Assembly (NCBI GenBank): GCA_019054805.1
Contig: JAHQIY010000005.1
Location: 541,501 to 605,500, forward strand
Length of the DNA stretch: 64,000 bases
Source: Brachionus manjavacas
Taxonomy: Eukaryota; Rotifera; Eurotatoria; Ploima; Brachionidae
Direction: 5' to 3'
Positions 22,543-33,600 of this stretch are shown here, in pieces. The notes beneath the pieces were generated by a model, which was not told the DNA's origin, did no database searches, and worked only from the letters and a program-made list of their open reading frames with translations. The number at the start of each line of letters is the position of its first letter. Positions within the stretch are counted from its first letter, which is position 1. The translations under genes were made by a program, and so were the position numbers.

Positions 22543-25275
22543 TCAAAAATTTATTTTCTCGTCAATGGCGATGTCCAAAAAGTCTTCGGACTTATCCTCA
22601 CTTTCCGAACACTTTTTTTCATCAAACTTTTCCAGCATTATCTTTTTGACCGTAGATGTGGTAGCGAGCTCTTTTTTCAAGTGGACCTTTCGTTTAGCAG
22701 TACTTTTTCTAACAGGACTCACCACTTGCGCATCCTCACTAGACTTTTTGTCATCCGACTTTTCACTTTGCTTCGAGTTAGTCTTCAACAAAATAATAAT
22801 CTGATTTTTTTTGGCATCTTTTTCACTTTGCTGAGATTCTTTTATTTGATTGCTTGCCAAAGTAACAGCAGCACCATTGGCACAGCTTTTCGCCTCTACA
22901 TTGCTCCTTCGATGCATAAGGTTGTTCAATTTGTGTATGGTCTTTTCTCGCTGGTCCATCTCATTCTCTTTGTTGAGCGGCTTACTTTTGGTCTCGTCAG
23001 CAGCTCTGTTGGTTCTCTGGGGCTTTTCGTCACACTGCTTTTTTTGCCTGTCCCTGCTTCGGCTCCTGGACTTGTCCCTTTTGCGGCTCGAGCTCTTTCG
23101 CCTGTACGAAGCTCGCTTGTCCCTGCGAGAGGCAGATCGAGATCGAGATCGGTGTCGCGAGTTTCGGTGGTGCCTCCGCGGTGACCTGGACCTAGAGCGC
23201 GAGTAGGAGCGCTTGCGCCTCGAGCGTTCAGGTGACCGCCGCGATCTCGACCTCGAGCGGCTCCTGCGGCGAGCTATCTTGCTGTTTCTCTGAAAGTTTT
23301 GGTACTGGTAGCCGTTTTGGAAGGGCGCGTGAGGCCTGTTGGCATAGAACTGCTCGGACATGAAGCCCTGGTGTCCGCCAGGGTACATTTGGTAGAAGTT
23401 TTGGGCAGGGAGGGCGCCAGGCGGCGGATAGCGCATCATGTTCGCGTTGAACATGGTCTGTGGCGGTTGCATGGCAAAGTTGGGCCTCGGGAACCGAGAG
23501 TTGAAATACGGCTCCATTTGAGGATACATTTGACCGGTGGGCATGTTGTACGGATAGAACTGTTGCGGTGGAATGTATTGGTGGCCGTACACAGGCTGAA
23601 TCGGCTGCAGTGAATCGTCTGTTTTGTGTTTCTTCTCGGGCTCTTTTTCCTTGGGCGTTTGGGCGGGCTGCTTTTCTTTTGGAGACATTGGCAGGCTTGG
23701 TGAATTGGACCGGCTGTCCTGGCTTTGGCTGACCGGACTTATTGAGCCGTTTTCGCTAATTTTGGAGTTGGCGCACTCAGAATCGCTGCTGACTTTGCTC
23801 GGCGAGCTGCTGCGGCTCGACACCGGCGATCTGGACTCCGACCGCGGCTTTTTGGCCTCGGGGCCGTCCTCTTTTGTGTCGGGCTCTTTTTTGTCCTCTG
23901 GGTTCGGCTTTGGACTGTTCAATTTGACGGCCAGTTTGAGCAGAGGTCGGCTTGTGCTGCGAGGCGACAGGCCGGGCGAGTTTTGAGCGCGGCTTTTGCT
24001 CGGGCTCGGCCTGCTCGCTGGCTCTTGCTCCAATTTTTGATCCAGTCGAAATTTGGTGGCCAGGTTTTCCACTGGCGTTTGCAGCATGCTCGACTGAGAT
24101 CTCAAATAGTCGGTGATTTTGTTGCGCATCGGCGGATACGGTGTCAAGCGGTGATTTATGGTAATCTCTTGGGAACAAGACTCGTGAGGACACTCGATAG
24201 ACTGGCTGACATTTAGCTTGTTGCGGATACCTTGGTAATGGCAAAAATGTTTGAAAAAAAAATTTTTCTTGAAAATTTATTTTTATTTTTTGGCATCAGA
24301 AAAAATTAAGAAAAAAATAAAAAATTTGAAATAAAAAAAAAAAAAAAAAAGAATAAAAAAAAGGAAAAATTTATTTACATTTTTCACAACAAATGAAATA
24401 TCCACAACAAGGCACTATGATCGCGTTCTCCATCAAATGCTTCTCTTGGCCGTCATCAAATGGACACAAAAAGTCGCCCGGTGGCCTATCCTGCTCGATT
24501 TTATGCTCGCTGACGCCTTGCTTAGGTATTTTAATATCAATCCTGTTATTCTTAATGTTTAAAAAGAAAAAAGTAAAGCTCCTGTTTGCAAAGTTTTATT
24601 TAAAAAAATCTCAATTACTACTAAAGTAAAAGTATCTGGATCTTTTTGATCTAAAAAATCTTCACTATTTACACCGCTTTCGGTCAAAATGTCGTCGTAG
24701 AGCTGCGACGCCAAATCAGGACTGTCTTGACCGCTGTGTGTGTCGCTGTTCTTGGAGCCGTTCGATCCCAGCAAAATCGAATCGTCCAAGTCCAGCTCGT
24801 TTCTAGCTTGCTTTTCATTCAGCTTTGACTTGAGCCTAAAGTCGGCCAATTTTTCGTTGTCCTTGTGGGTTTGGGTAATGGTTCCGCCGGCAATCGCCGG
24901 CCCTATATTCTTCACCACTCGGCTTATCTGCACTCGCGAGTTTTTCGGTATCAATTCGGCATCATTTTTGTAAACTAGACAAAAATAAATTAAAATAAAT
25001 TAAATTATTCAAAAAAAAAAAAAAATTTTAATTTAAATTTTTTTCTTTAAGCTGATATTACCTTCGTTTGTATCTACATTGGTTACTTCAAGGTCGACAT
25101 CGGACTTGCGAGATGACGAATTGCCAGTGTTGGACGATGCAGCCGAGGGGGCGTTCTTGCGAAATTTTTTTTCCATGACCATTTTTTTAATCTCGCCCAC
25201 ACTCAGACTGACACCGTCAAAGGCTATTTTTTCATAGTTCTGGTTCGTAATTAGTTTATAGTGTATAAATGACAT
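22543..25275 (-). CDS. RBBP6: RBBP6-like DWNN/RING/SR-rich protein
   Basis: Four minus-strand exons join in phase: 25275-25062, 24974-24622, 24550-24379 and 24230-22543, giving 808 aa. The start MSFIHYKL at 25275 is preferred over the upstream in-frame ATG because it matches the DWNN family start. The DWNN ubiquitin-like domain covers about 1-95 (MSFIHYKL ... DAELIPKNSRVQI) with a Ser/Asn-rich insertion. A RING/U-box-like region at about 210-265 reads GDFLCPF, IIVPCCGYFICCEKCIRNKL, ECPHESC. Proline/serine-rich and Tyr/Pro/Met-rich stretches follow, then a dense RS domain (about 560-645) and a charged tail. RBBP6/SNAMA/Mpe1 proteins act in mRNA 3'-end processing and as ubiquitin ligases; this is family knowledge. 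No CCHC zinc knuckle is visible between DWNN and RING, and the first RING Cys pair is C-P-F-D. Introns are 87, 71 and 148 bp. Confidence 0.9.
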
Positions 25276-26341
25276 GACAGGGTCGAAGGACTCAACAGAG
25301 AGATCAATATAGGACAAGTTGGACTGATGAGTTTATTCAATTTTTTATTTGACTTTTTTTTTTTTGAAAATAAAAATTATAAAAAAATATTCGGCGTTGG
25401 TTTTTGTGTGTAATTAATTGCAGGCAAATAGTTCACAGTGATTTATTGATCATCTAAAAGTGAGAGAAAAAATTAGAAAAAAATTTAAACTATGCGCTAA
25501 ACTCCTCTTACCCACGGGATGTCAACTGAACGATTGATTTTCGAATTGGCAAATTTTTGTCGAAGCTTAGCAAAATCTAAATTAAGAAATTAGATAAATT
25601 TGTTTGAGAGAGAGCGCCTTGTTGTTGTCGTTGTTGTTGAAATTTTTATTTGTTGAGAATTGTGAAGAAATTCATTTAAATATTAGCATATGAAAAACGA
25701 ATCTAAACAAGAGCAAATACCTTTTTATGTTGAAATTATAATATTTTAAATTTGCATAAAAAAATTCTACAAATTAATAGGTGAATTAAATTTGTTTGTC
25801 TTTATTTAATTTTGACATGCTTTTTGGCGCTTTTTATTTGAGCTAATTCAATTTGAAGCGAAATTGGCACATAGTCGCTTCGTTGGCTCCTAGTTTGACA
25901 ATCTTGTCAATTTGGTTTTCACATGCAACTTTAAGTCTAGATGGTGCGCCTTTTTTTTGGGTCATGAGCCAAAGTCGTTTTTTTTAAAGAAAAATTAATC
26001 TTTTTGCTTTAAGAAAAGTCAAAAAAAAGATTATTGGAATTAAATTATTTTTATTCTGAAAAATACTTGGTAAAGCTAATTTTTAAATTTTTCTATTTAA
26101 AAAAAAATTATGCATGGATTATTGTGAATAACTTTTATAACTCTGCGATTTAGTTGTTAAAAATACTTGACTTTTTAATAGAATAATTTGTTAAAAGTTT
26201 TTTTTTCAATTTGTACTCTCGAAAAAAAATCCTAAAAAATTTTTTTTATGATAAATCAAAAATGAATGTAAATTGAATACTCTGAATTAATTAACGAAAA
26301 AATAATTATTTTTTTCTGTATAATTAAGTTATTTTTTAAAA

Positions 26342-26620
26342 TAAAATCAATTTAAAAGAAGTATGTCCGATAAGAGTCTTGATGACAAAATGACTTTTTA
26401 ATTTTACAGTTTGCCTTTGACTTAAAAATGCTCCTAAAATTGCCAAAAAAAATTTGATACCATTTAAAAGTTCGTGGATCATCTGTAAAATTAAAGAGCT
26501 TATTTTTTCATATTTGTTTCATGAGCTTCAAAATGAGCTTTAATTTGTCTCCTTAGACTAGGACAAACTTCGCAAAAAATAAAAAATGGACTCTTATCGG
26601 ACACTCTTCTTTAAATTAAA
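26342..26620. mobile_element. Small TIR element (TGTCCGATAAGAGTC ends)
   Basis: The left end (about 26345-26378) reads TTTAAAAGAAGTATGTCC, then GATAAGAGTC. The right end read inward gives TTTAAAGAAGAGTGTCC, then GATAAGAGTC. The arms are about 26 bp with two mismatches and a one-base gap. No open frame and no certain target duplication are seen. Confidence 0.55.
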
Positions 26621-26625
26621 AGCGA

Positions 26626-26678
26626 CATAAATGTAATTTATCATCATAACAGTGTTATGATGATAAATGACATTTATG
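26626..26678. repeat. 25-bp-arm near-perfect hairpin
   Basis: An arm CATAAATGTAATTTATCATC plus ATAAC, a 3-nt loop (AGT) and the complementary arm with a single mismatch. A third partial copy, CATTTATGATGATAAATG, follows immediately. Confidence 0.7.
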
Positions 26679-28399
26679 TATACATTTATGATGATAAATG
26701 GCATATACTTTTAAGAACGCTATGTTTATAAGTATACCTCGGAAATCTTATCTCCAATCTTAAAAATACTTTTTATTCAAATGTTTAAATTTATCATTAA
26801 TGTTCAGATTTATTTTGAATTTTAATTTATTATAGCTAATATACTTTATTTTGACCAAAATTCTAAATTCGCCTAGTTAGCCTAGGCTTTTTTTTTTGAT
26901 TACAAATGAAGTATTTTGAACCACTGAAATGTTATTATCAAATTTTCATATCGAAACAGTTTTTGAAAAATATTTGATCTTTATGAAAAACAACTATATT
27001 TTTGAATTATTCAATGTTAAATTTTGTGGTTCAAACTTTTGTCCAGAAAACCGATACGCATTTTTTTTCTTCCATAATTTGATTGCGAAGAAATTGTTTT
27101 ACATAAATTTCAAAAATCTAATTTATAGTAGAATATTTATTATTTTTTGTTTGGTTCATCTATTAAGTCTAACTGGAACAAAATGGGGTAGTGTTTTAGT
27201 ATTTTGTGCCTTTTTTTCACTTTAATCTGTAAAAACATTGTTTTTCTTAAGAAAAAGGACGCATAGAAATATTCGACTTGACAGAAATAAACTCGAAAGA
27301 AAAAAGTACAATCGGATAAATATCGGAATTGTTTTTTTCACAATTTTAAGGTGTTATTTTAATTATATTTTTTTTAGATAGATTTTTTTTTTCAAATTTG
27401 AAATAAAGAATTAAAAAAAAGATACTTTATTTATCACTTCGATGTCAAATACTATAAATGTTAAAGAAGTAATTAGCTAAGAAAAAATGCTTTTTTTTAA
27501 TATTTTGTCTTCTTTAAATTTTTTTTATTAAAATTAGAAATGATAAATAATTAAAATAATTAAAAAAGTTAAACAAAATTAACATTAACATTAACATCAA
27601 TCATTTAACATAATAAGAACATTTTTCTTTATAATTTCAATATTTTTATTGCTAAAATTTTTATTTTTTAGATGAAAAAAAAAGATTTAATACAAAATAA
27701 TATCTTTAATTTAAATAAATTAAATTAAATGACGAATGATCAATAAGAGATAAAAATATTTCATTTATGTTTTTTATTCATATTTTAAATCTTTGGTATG
27801 TAGCTGATTAAATTGGCTATTAATCTATTATATCCATATAAACTTGAATACATGTATTTTTTGACAAAATCTATTAAAGGTTCTATTGATTTGTTTTAAT
27901 TGTATGAGAAATTTTTAAAGTTATGACAAATTGAAGTTTAAAATCAAAATTAAATGATCATGCTCTAAAATTATCATTTAAATAACGTTTTAAAATAATT
28001 TTTGATTGAGGATTATATTTTTAAATTTCATTTTTGCAGAAATAAATTTTTATTTCCTAATAGAATGCAGAAGGACATTTTTGGATTTAACATACTTTAT
28101 TAAATCTAAAGCTAAACTCTGCAATATTAAAATGAACATTGAAGAGTGCACACCATCTAAATGGTACAATCTTAAGTGAGTTTTTTTTGCAGACTTTTCC
28201 AGAGTTTCCCATTAGATTAAACAAAGTATGTTAAATACAAAAATGTACCTCTTCACTAATTCTATTACGAACTTACAATTTATTTCATAATTACAACTTT
28301 GTTTGAACATTTTGAGCATCAAAAATTGATCATAAACTTCATAATGGCCACAATATTTGGATATGGTTGAACATGGTTTTCTTCACACATGAAAATGTG

Positions 28400-29876
28400 G
28401 TTTAATTTTTTGTGCTTGAATTACAAATTGTATCCACTGTTAAGAATTATATTTTCAGTCTCAAATAAAAAAATAATTTTAAGTGAATATTGCAAGCATT
28501 TTCATATTTGAAATTAAACTTTTTGATTAAACAGAACAATTTTAATTTTTATTTGAAAAATTAAATAAAAAAAATTGAAAATTCTTTGTCAAACTTTAAA
28601 CTTTAATAAAAAACTTTAATTTAAGCATTGAGCTGAATGATTGATAATTAAAGCATTGATGATTTTTTTATCGAACAAATCAATTTTCTGATTTATCCTC
28701 TTACACAAAATCTGTAATTTTAAACCAGATGAAAACAAAATTTAGAATAAAATGAATTCTTTTAGAGTTAAGTTTTTTTATTTTTTTCATGTTTCATCAA
28801 AAGGCTAGTGTCCGACGTTTAAAATTAACAGATTTAAAGGGTTAATTCTTTAGATTTTTTAGGTTTTATAAATCATCTTGCTCTCATCCTTTAAAAACTA
28901 CAATATGATAGAAAATTTTGATAACAGCCATCTGATTTATAATACTGAATATCTGGTTAGGTTGTATTTCAGCCATTACTTGATTTCTAAAGGAAAAGAT
29001 ACAGTACTGCTCTTGATAAGGTGGTGTACCCACTGTAACGCACCTAAACAGCACATTGTTTTTTTTAAATAAAAATTTTTAAGAAAATATAAAATTTTAT
29101 TTTGGAAAAACGTCGAGCGTTTAGATAAGGAATAAAAATTTGGTTTGGTTAACATTTTGTAACCAGTAAACTTGTTGTTAAAACTGTTTATTGAAGTATC
29201 CCCATATATGTGAATAGTTTCTATTATTTATAGTAACAATGTTTGGCTCAAGAAAGGAACGCTTTAAAATTTTTGAATGAACTAATCATTCAGAGAAGGC
29301 ATGCGTGAGTGCTGGATTAATTTATATAATTCTTAAGCTCAAATGTCAAATTTATAATATCATTTAATTCTTAAAAATCTAATAAGTCATGTGGTTTAAT
29401 CACATGACATGTCTACAATTTTATTCGAAACTTAATCAAAAAGAATTCATTTTATTCTAAATTTTGCTTCATCTGGTTTAAAAATTTTGATTTTGTGTAA
29501 GAAAATGACACAAAGTCTCAAAGTCTTCAACAACAAAAAAAATAAAAAAATTAATTGGGTTTTATGGCTCATTTTTTGAGCTAAGATTTTAAAAATATTG
29601 AAAATTGATTTGTTCGATAAAAATTCATCAATGATTTAAATATCAATCATTCAACTCGATAGTTTAATTCATTTTTCTAAATAAAAATTTGACAAAGAAT
29701 TTTCAATATTTTTTTTTTAATTCCAAATAAAAATTAAACTCGTTTTATTTTATCAAAAAGTTTAATTTCAAATAAATGCTTGCATAATTCACTTAAAATT
29801 ATTTTTTTATCTGAAACTGAAAATGTTATTTCAACAGTGGACACAATTTTGTAATTCAAACACAAAAAATTAAATC
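28400..29876. mobile_element. Foldback-type DNA transposon with ~400-bp inverted arms (family F)
   Basis: The left arm (28400-28775) starts GTTTAATTTTTTGTGCTTGA. The right arm (29420-29876), read inward, starts GATTTAATTTTTTGTGTTTG. The arms stay alignable for about 375-450 bp, through blocks such as AATTTTAAGTGAAT, TTTGAAATTAAAC and AGAATAAAATGAATTC. The 640-bp unpaired centre holds one 64-codon frame (28878-29072) of unknown nature. The same terminal sequence recurs at 44993-46205. Exact ends and target duplication are uncertain. Confidence 0.75.
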
Positions 29877-30670
29877 AAATGCCTCTACATTTATTATTGT
29901 TAATTTGAAGATTCTTAAAAATCTTTTGATCATGAAATTTTAATCATAGACTTCAATTTGCTGAAATTATTCTATTTTGAGTATGTATCATAAAATTTTC
30001 AACCCTAACAATATTAATAAAACTAAATTGTTATTTTGTTAACAATAACAAAAACAGATAAAAACTGCAATACTGTAATAGAAAAATTCCGATTTAACAA
30101 TTAACACCATAGTTAATGTTCAAAAATAAAATGAATAAAATTTGAAAAAAAAAATTAAAATTAAAATTGTGCATTGATCAGATTTTAAACCGATCGAATT
30201 TTTAAAAAATAAACAAAAGAATACATAAAATAAATTTATTAATCAACATAATCAATTTAAGAGAGATAGAGATAGATATATAGAGAGAGACAAAAAATAA
30301 TATTTTTAGAAACAACAACTCAACATAAAAATAAACTAGAGAAAAAAAATTAAAACTATTTTTTCATTGTATAAGTAATCATCGGCTAGATCTCTAGCAC
30401 ACCTTACAAAAACAGACCAACAAAAAAATAAAGAAGAAAAAATCAAAAAAATCGATCAAATAAAAGAGACACAAAATTAAATTTTTGTAAGATTTTTATT
30501 CAATTTAAATTTAGACAAAAAAATAAATTTGAAAAATAACAAAAAAAAGAGTGACAAAAAAACTAATGAACAAAAAGAAAAAAAAAAGACCGCCCAACTC
30601 AAATCATCGACCATTTTTCCAATAATTCTTGCTTAGATTCAGAAAACAATTTACACCGGCATTTTATCAT

Positions 30671-33600
30671 TTAATCATTAGGCGAATAGTGGGGCGACGA
30701 GGGCGAGTACGTGGGACTACTGGGCGAATATTGTGGACTAGTAGGCGCCCGATCTTGATTCAAAGCCGGACTGGCAGGCGAGTAGCGCGGACTGGTCGGC
30801 GAGTAGCCCGGCGACTGCACACTGTACCGAGGACTTGACGGCGAGTAGCTGGGACTTGACGGCGAGTACTTGGGACTGGTGGGCGAATAGGTCGGACTCG
30901 ATGGCGAGTACTTGGGGCTGGTGGGCGAATAGCTCGGGCTGGTCGGCGAATATTTGGGACTGGTGGGACTGTACGCCGGGCTTTTGGCCGAATACGACGG
31001 ACTAGTCGGCGAATACGATGGACTGGTGGGCGAATACGAAGGACTAGAGGGAGCGTAGGATGGACTGGTCGGCGAATAGCTCGGACTAGTGGGAGAATAT
31101 GAAGGACTGGTTGGTGAATAGCTCGGACTGGTGGGCGAATAGCTCGGACTAGTGGGCGAATAGCTCGGACTAGTGGGCGAATAGCTGGGACTGGTTGGTG
31201 AATAGCTCGGACTGGTGGGCGAATATGAAGGACTAGTGGGCGAGTATGAAGGGCTGGTGGGCGAGTACGAAGGGCTAGTGGGTGAATATGAAGGGCTGGT
31301 GCGCGAGTAGTTTGGCGACGATGGTGAATAGGAAGGACTGGTGGGCGAGTAGCCCGGCGAGTAGGGCGGTGACTGGCTGGGACTGGTGAGGCCGTATGAC
31401 ATGCGGTAGCTGGGCGAGCCGGGACTCTGGGCGATGTATTGGCCGGGCGACTGGGCGCCGCGGGGCGAATAGCCCGGGCTGAAGCCGCTCGCCTCAGAAT
31501 AGGTGGGCGAGAAGGCGGCGCCGGGGGTCATGCCGCCGTAGGGCGATTGGCCCCATGAGAGAGCGCCGCCGTAGGCCGGGGTGGCGCCTGACGACCACGG
31601 TGTCATGCCGGCGGACGGCGTCGCCGCCGAGAACATCATGGAGCCTTCGATGGGCATCATGGACTCGAAGCCGGACGTGACCGGAATGGCCATGGCTTTT
31701 TTGCACTCTTCGGGATTTAGTATTAGATCGAAGCAGCCGGTGCCCACTTTGGCCAATTGGCCGAGCATTATGTTCTCCGACACGCCCTTCATGGGGTCGA
31801 CCTCGCCGTGAAAAGCGGCGTCCAGCAGCACGTCCACTGTTTCCTCGAACGAACAGCGCATCAAGCAGCCCACTTCTTGGCGGTTGATGCCGTGACGAGT
31901 GATGGGCATAAAGTTGCCCTTGGACGTCATTATGTCGCACAAGAGCGCCAAGTGACGATAGTTGACGTACGAGCCGTCGAACGAAATCACCGAGTTCATT
32001 TCTTTTTCGATGGCCTTGCGGCCCGCCTCGATGCCGAGCGCTTGCAAAATTTCGACCACATCGTTCGAATAGGTGCGCACGGGGTCGACGTGTTTGGTCG
32101 AGAGCACTTTCATGAACGCAGTGCCGTCTGTTTCCAGCACCCATTCGGTTATGGTCTTGAACTCGCCGTCGTCGCTTATTTCGACGCGTTTTTTCTCCTT
32201 TTCGAACGGTTTGGTCATGTACACTTTGGCTATGGACTCGATGCCTTGCAGGGTCATGTCGGACAAAATGTTCTGCTCGATTAGCTTCAAAAATTGGTCG
32301 TCCTGCATTTTGTCGACTTGTTCGTCGGCGTCCTCGTCGCTGTCCTTGCCCGGGTTGTTGTGCACGACGCGGATGCGCAACACGAGCTTTTCGCAGTTGT
32401 CATCGTTGAAAATGCAATTGAGGTCTTCGCCAAAAAAGCCCGTTATTTTCTCGGATATTTGTTCCATGGAGAGCTTTTTGTCGGTCATTCGCTTGCGGTC
32501 GAGCTCGATGCGCAGTAACCATGGCGACAGTTTGTTCACGTCGAACTCGGACATCTCGTAAATGATGTTCACCCAGTCCTGGTCCTCGCTGATGGCGGTG
32601 TTCTGCGAGTCCGGGTCGTAGTAAATGGCCGTGTTGGAGGTGACTTTGCGCAAAGTGGTGTGTTCGAGCTCGCACAGCACGTCCTTGCACTTTTCGGCGT
32701 CTTTAGCCGGCGGTCCGGTCAAGAACACGATGAGCGACGGGGTCTTGGGCTTTTTGGACACGTTTATGATTTCTTTGAGTCTGGGCACGCCGAGGGTGAC
32801 GTTTTTGGCCGACACACCGGCATGGTGAAAAGTGTTCAGGGTCATTTGGGTTGCGGGCTCGCCGAGCGACTGGGCGGCCAGCGGACCGACCATTTCGCCC
32901 GACTGCACTTTGGCCTGCTGGAACCGGGTCTCTATTTCGCCCAGCAGCCAGTCGAACGCTTCTTCGCTCAGCCGAAAGTTTTCTGTTATTCGCTTTGAGC
33001 TCAAGTGCGAGCGCAGCAAAATGCCCATTAGCAAGGTGGCGTTGGCTTGCGCCTCTTGCGACAACCGGTCCTCGCCACTAACTATTATCAAATTTTCGCA
33101 CAGCTGCTTCACCGCTTGCACTATTTTGACCGGGTTCAAATTTGACGGCTCTCTCAAATTGACTCGAAACGTTTTTTGGGCGTTCACAATCAGCCGGTCC
33201 AAGTTGCACGGCAGCACAATTCTGGCGTCGCCAATCGGGAATATTTCTCGCACGTTTCGCCGGTCTTTGATCAGCTGCTTCCATTCGTCTTCGAGAACGG
33301 TGAGATCGTTGGCATTGGTGAGCAGTGATTTGACAATGTCTTCGTTGAGGTTGCGCTTGAGCCGCTGCTCGTTCGAGGCGTCAAAGTGCCAGTTTTTCTC
33401 GAAGCGCTTGTTGCCTATTTTGTAAATTGGTATGTCTTGGAATTCGACGTATTCGCCGGCCAGTCCGTCCTCGCCATAGCACAATTGCACCAGATAGTTC
33501 ATTGAGTTGCGCACAGTGCCGTCGTATTTGACCATCACGGACTCCATGGCTTTGATTAGACGACGCTGGATGTAGCCCGTTTCGGCTGTCTTTACCGCAG

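Larger units (their letters stand above)
25276..30670. other. 5.4-kb intergenic region with inverted-repeat elements
   Basis: No host gene is supported. It contains a 0.28-kb MITE candidate (26342-26620), an adjacent 25-bp-arm hairpin (26626-26678), and a 1.5-kb foldback-type element (28400-29876). The open frames at 26929-27225 and 28878-29072 lack recognisable motifs. A purine-rich stretch of AGAGAGATAGA units lies at about 30258-30292. Confidence 0.55.

Noticed and set aside
22681..24216. Open frames opposite the RBBP6-like SR-rich exon
   Set aside because: They are complement shadows of RS repeats and have no independent support.
25276..25317. Upstream in-frame ATG for the RBBP6-like gene (MSYIDLSVESFDPV)
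   Set aside because: The DWNN family starts at MSxxHYK, so the internal ATG at 25275 fits better; the upstream extension is probably 5'UTR.
28878..29072. 64-codon frame inside the foldback element as a host gene
   Set aside because: It lies wholly within the unpaired centre of a mobile element, with no motif and AT-driven composition; kept only as part of that element.
30629..30838. Arg/Gly-rich frame at the RPB1 C terminus on the plus strand
   Set aside because: It is antisense translation of the CTD heptad repeat.
31494..33425. Several long open frames antisense or out of frame within the RPB1 second exon
   Set aside because: They are shadows caused by high GC and codon bias of the true frame, and none has a recognisable motif.
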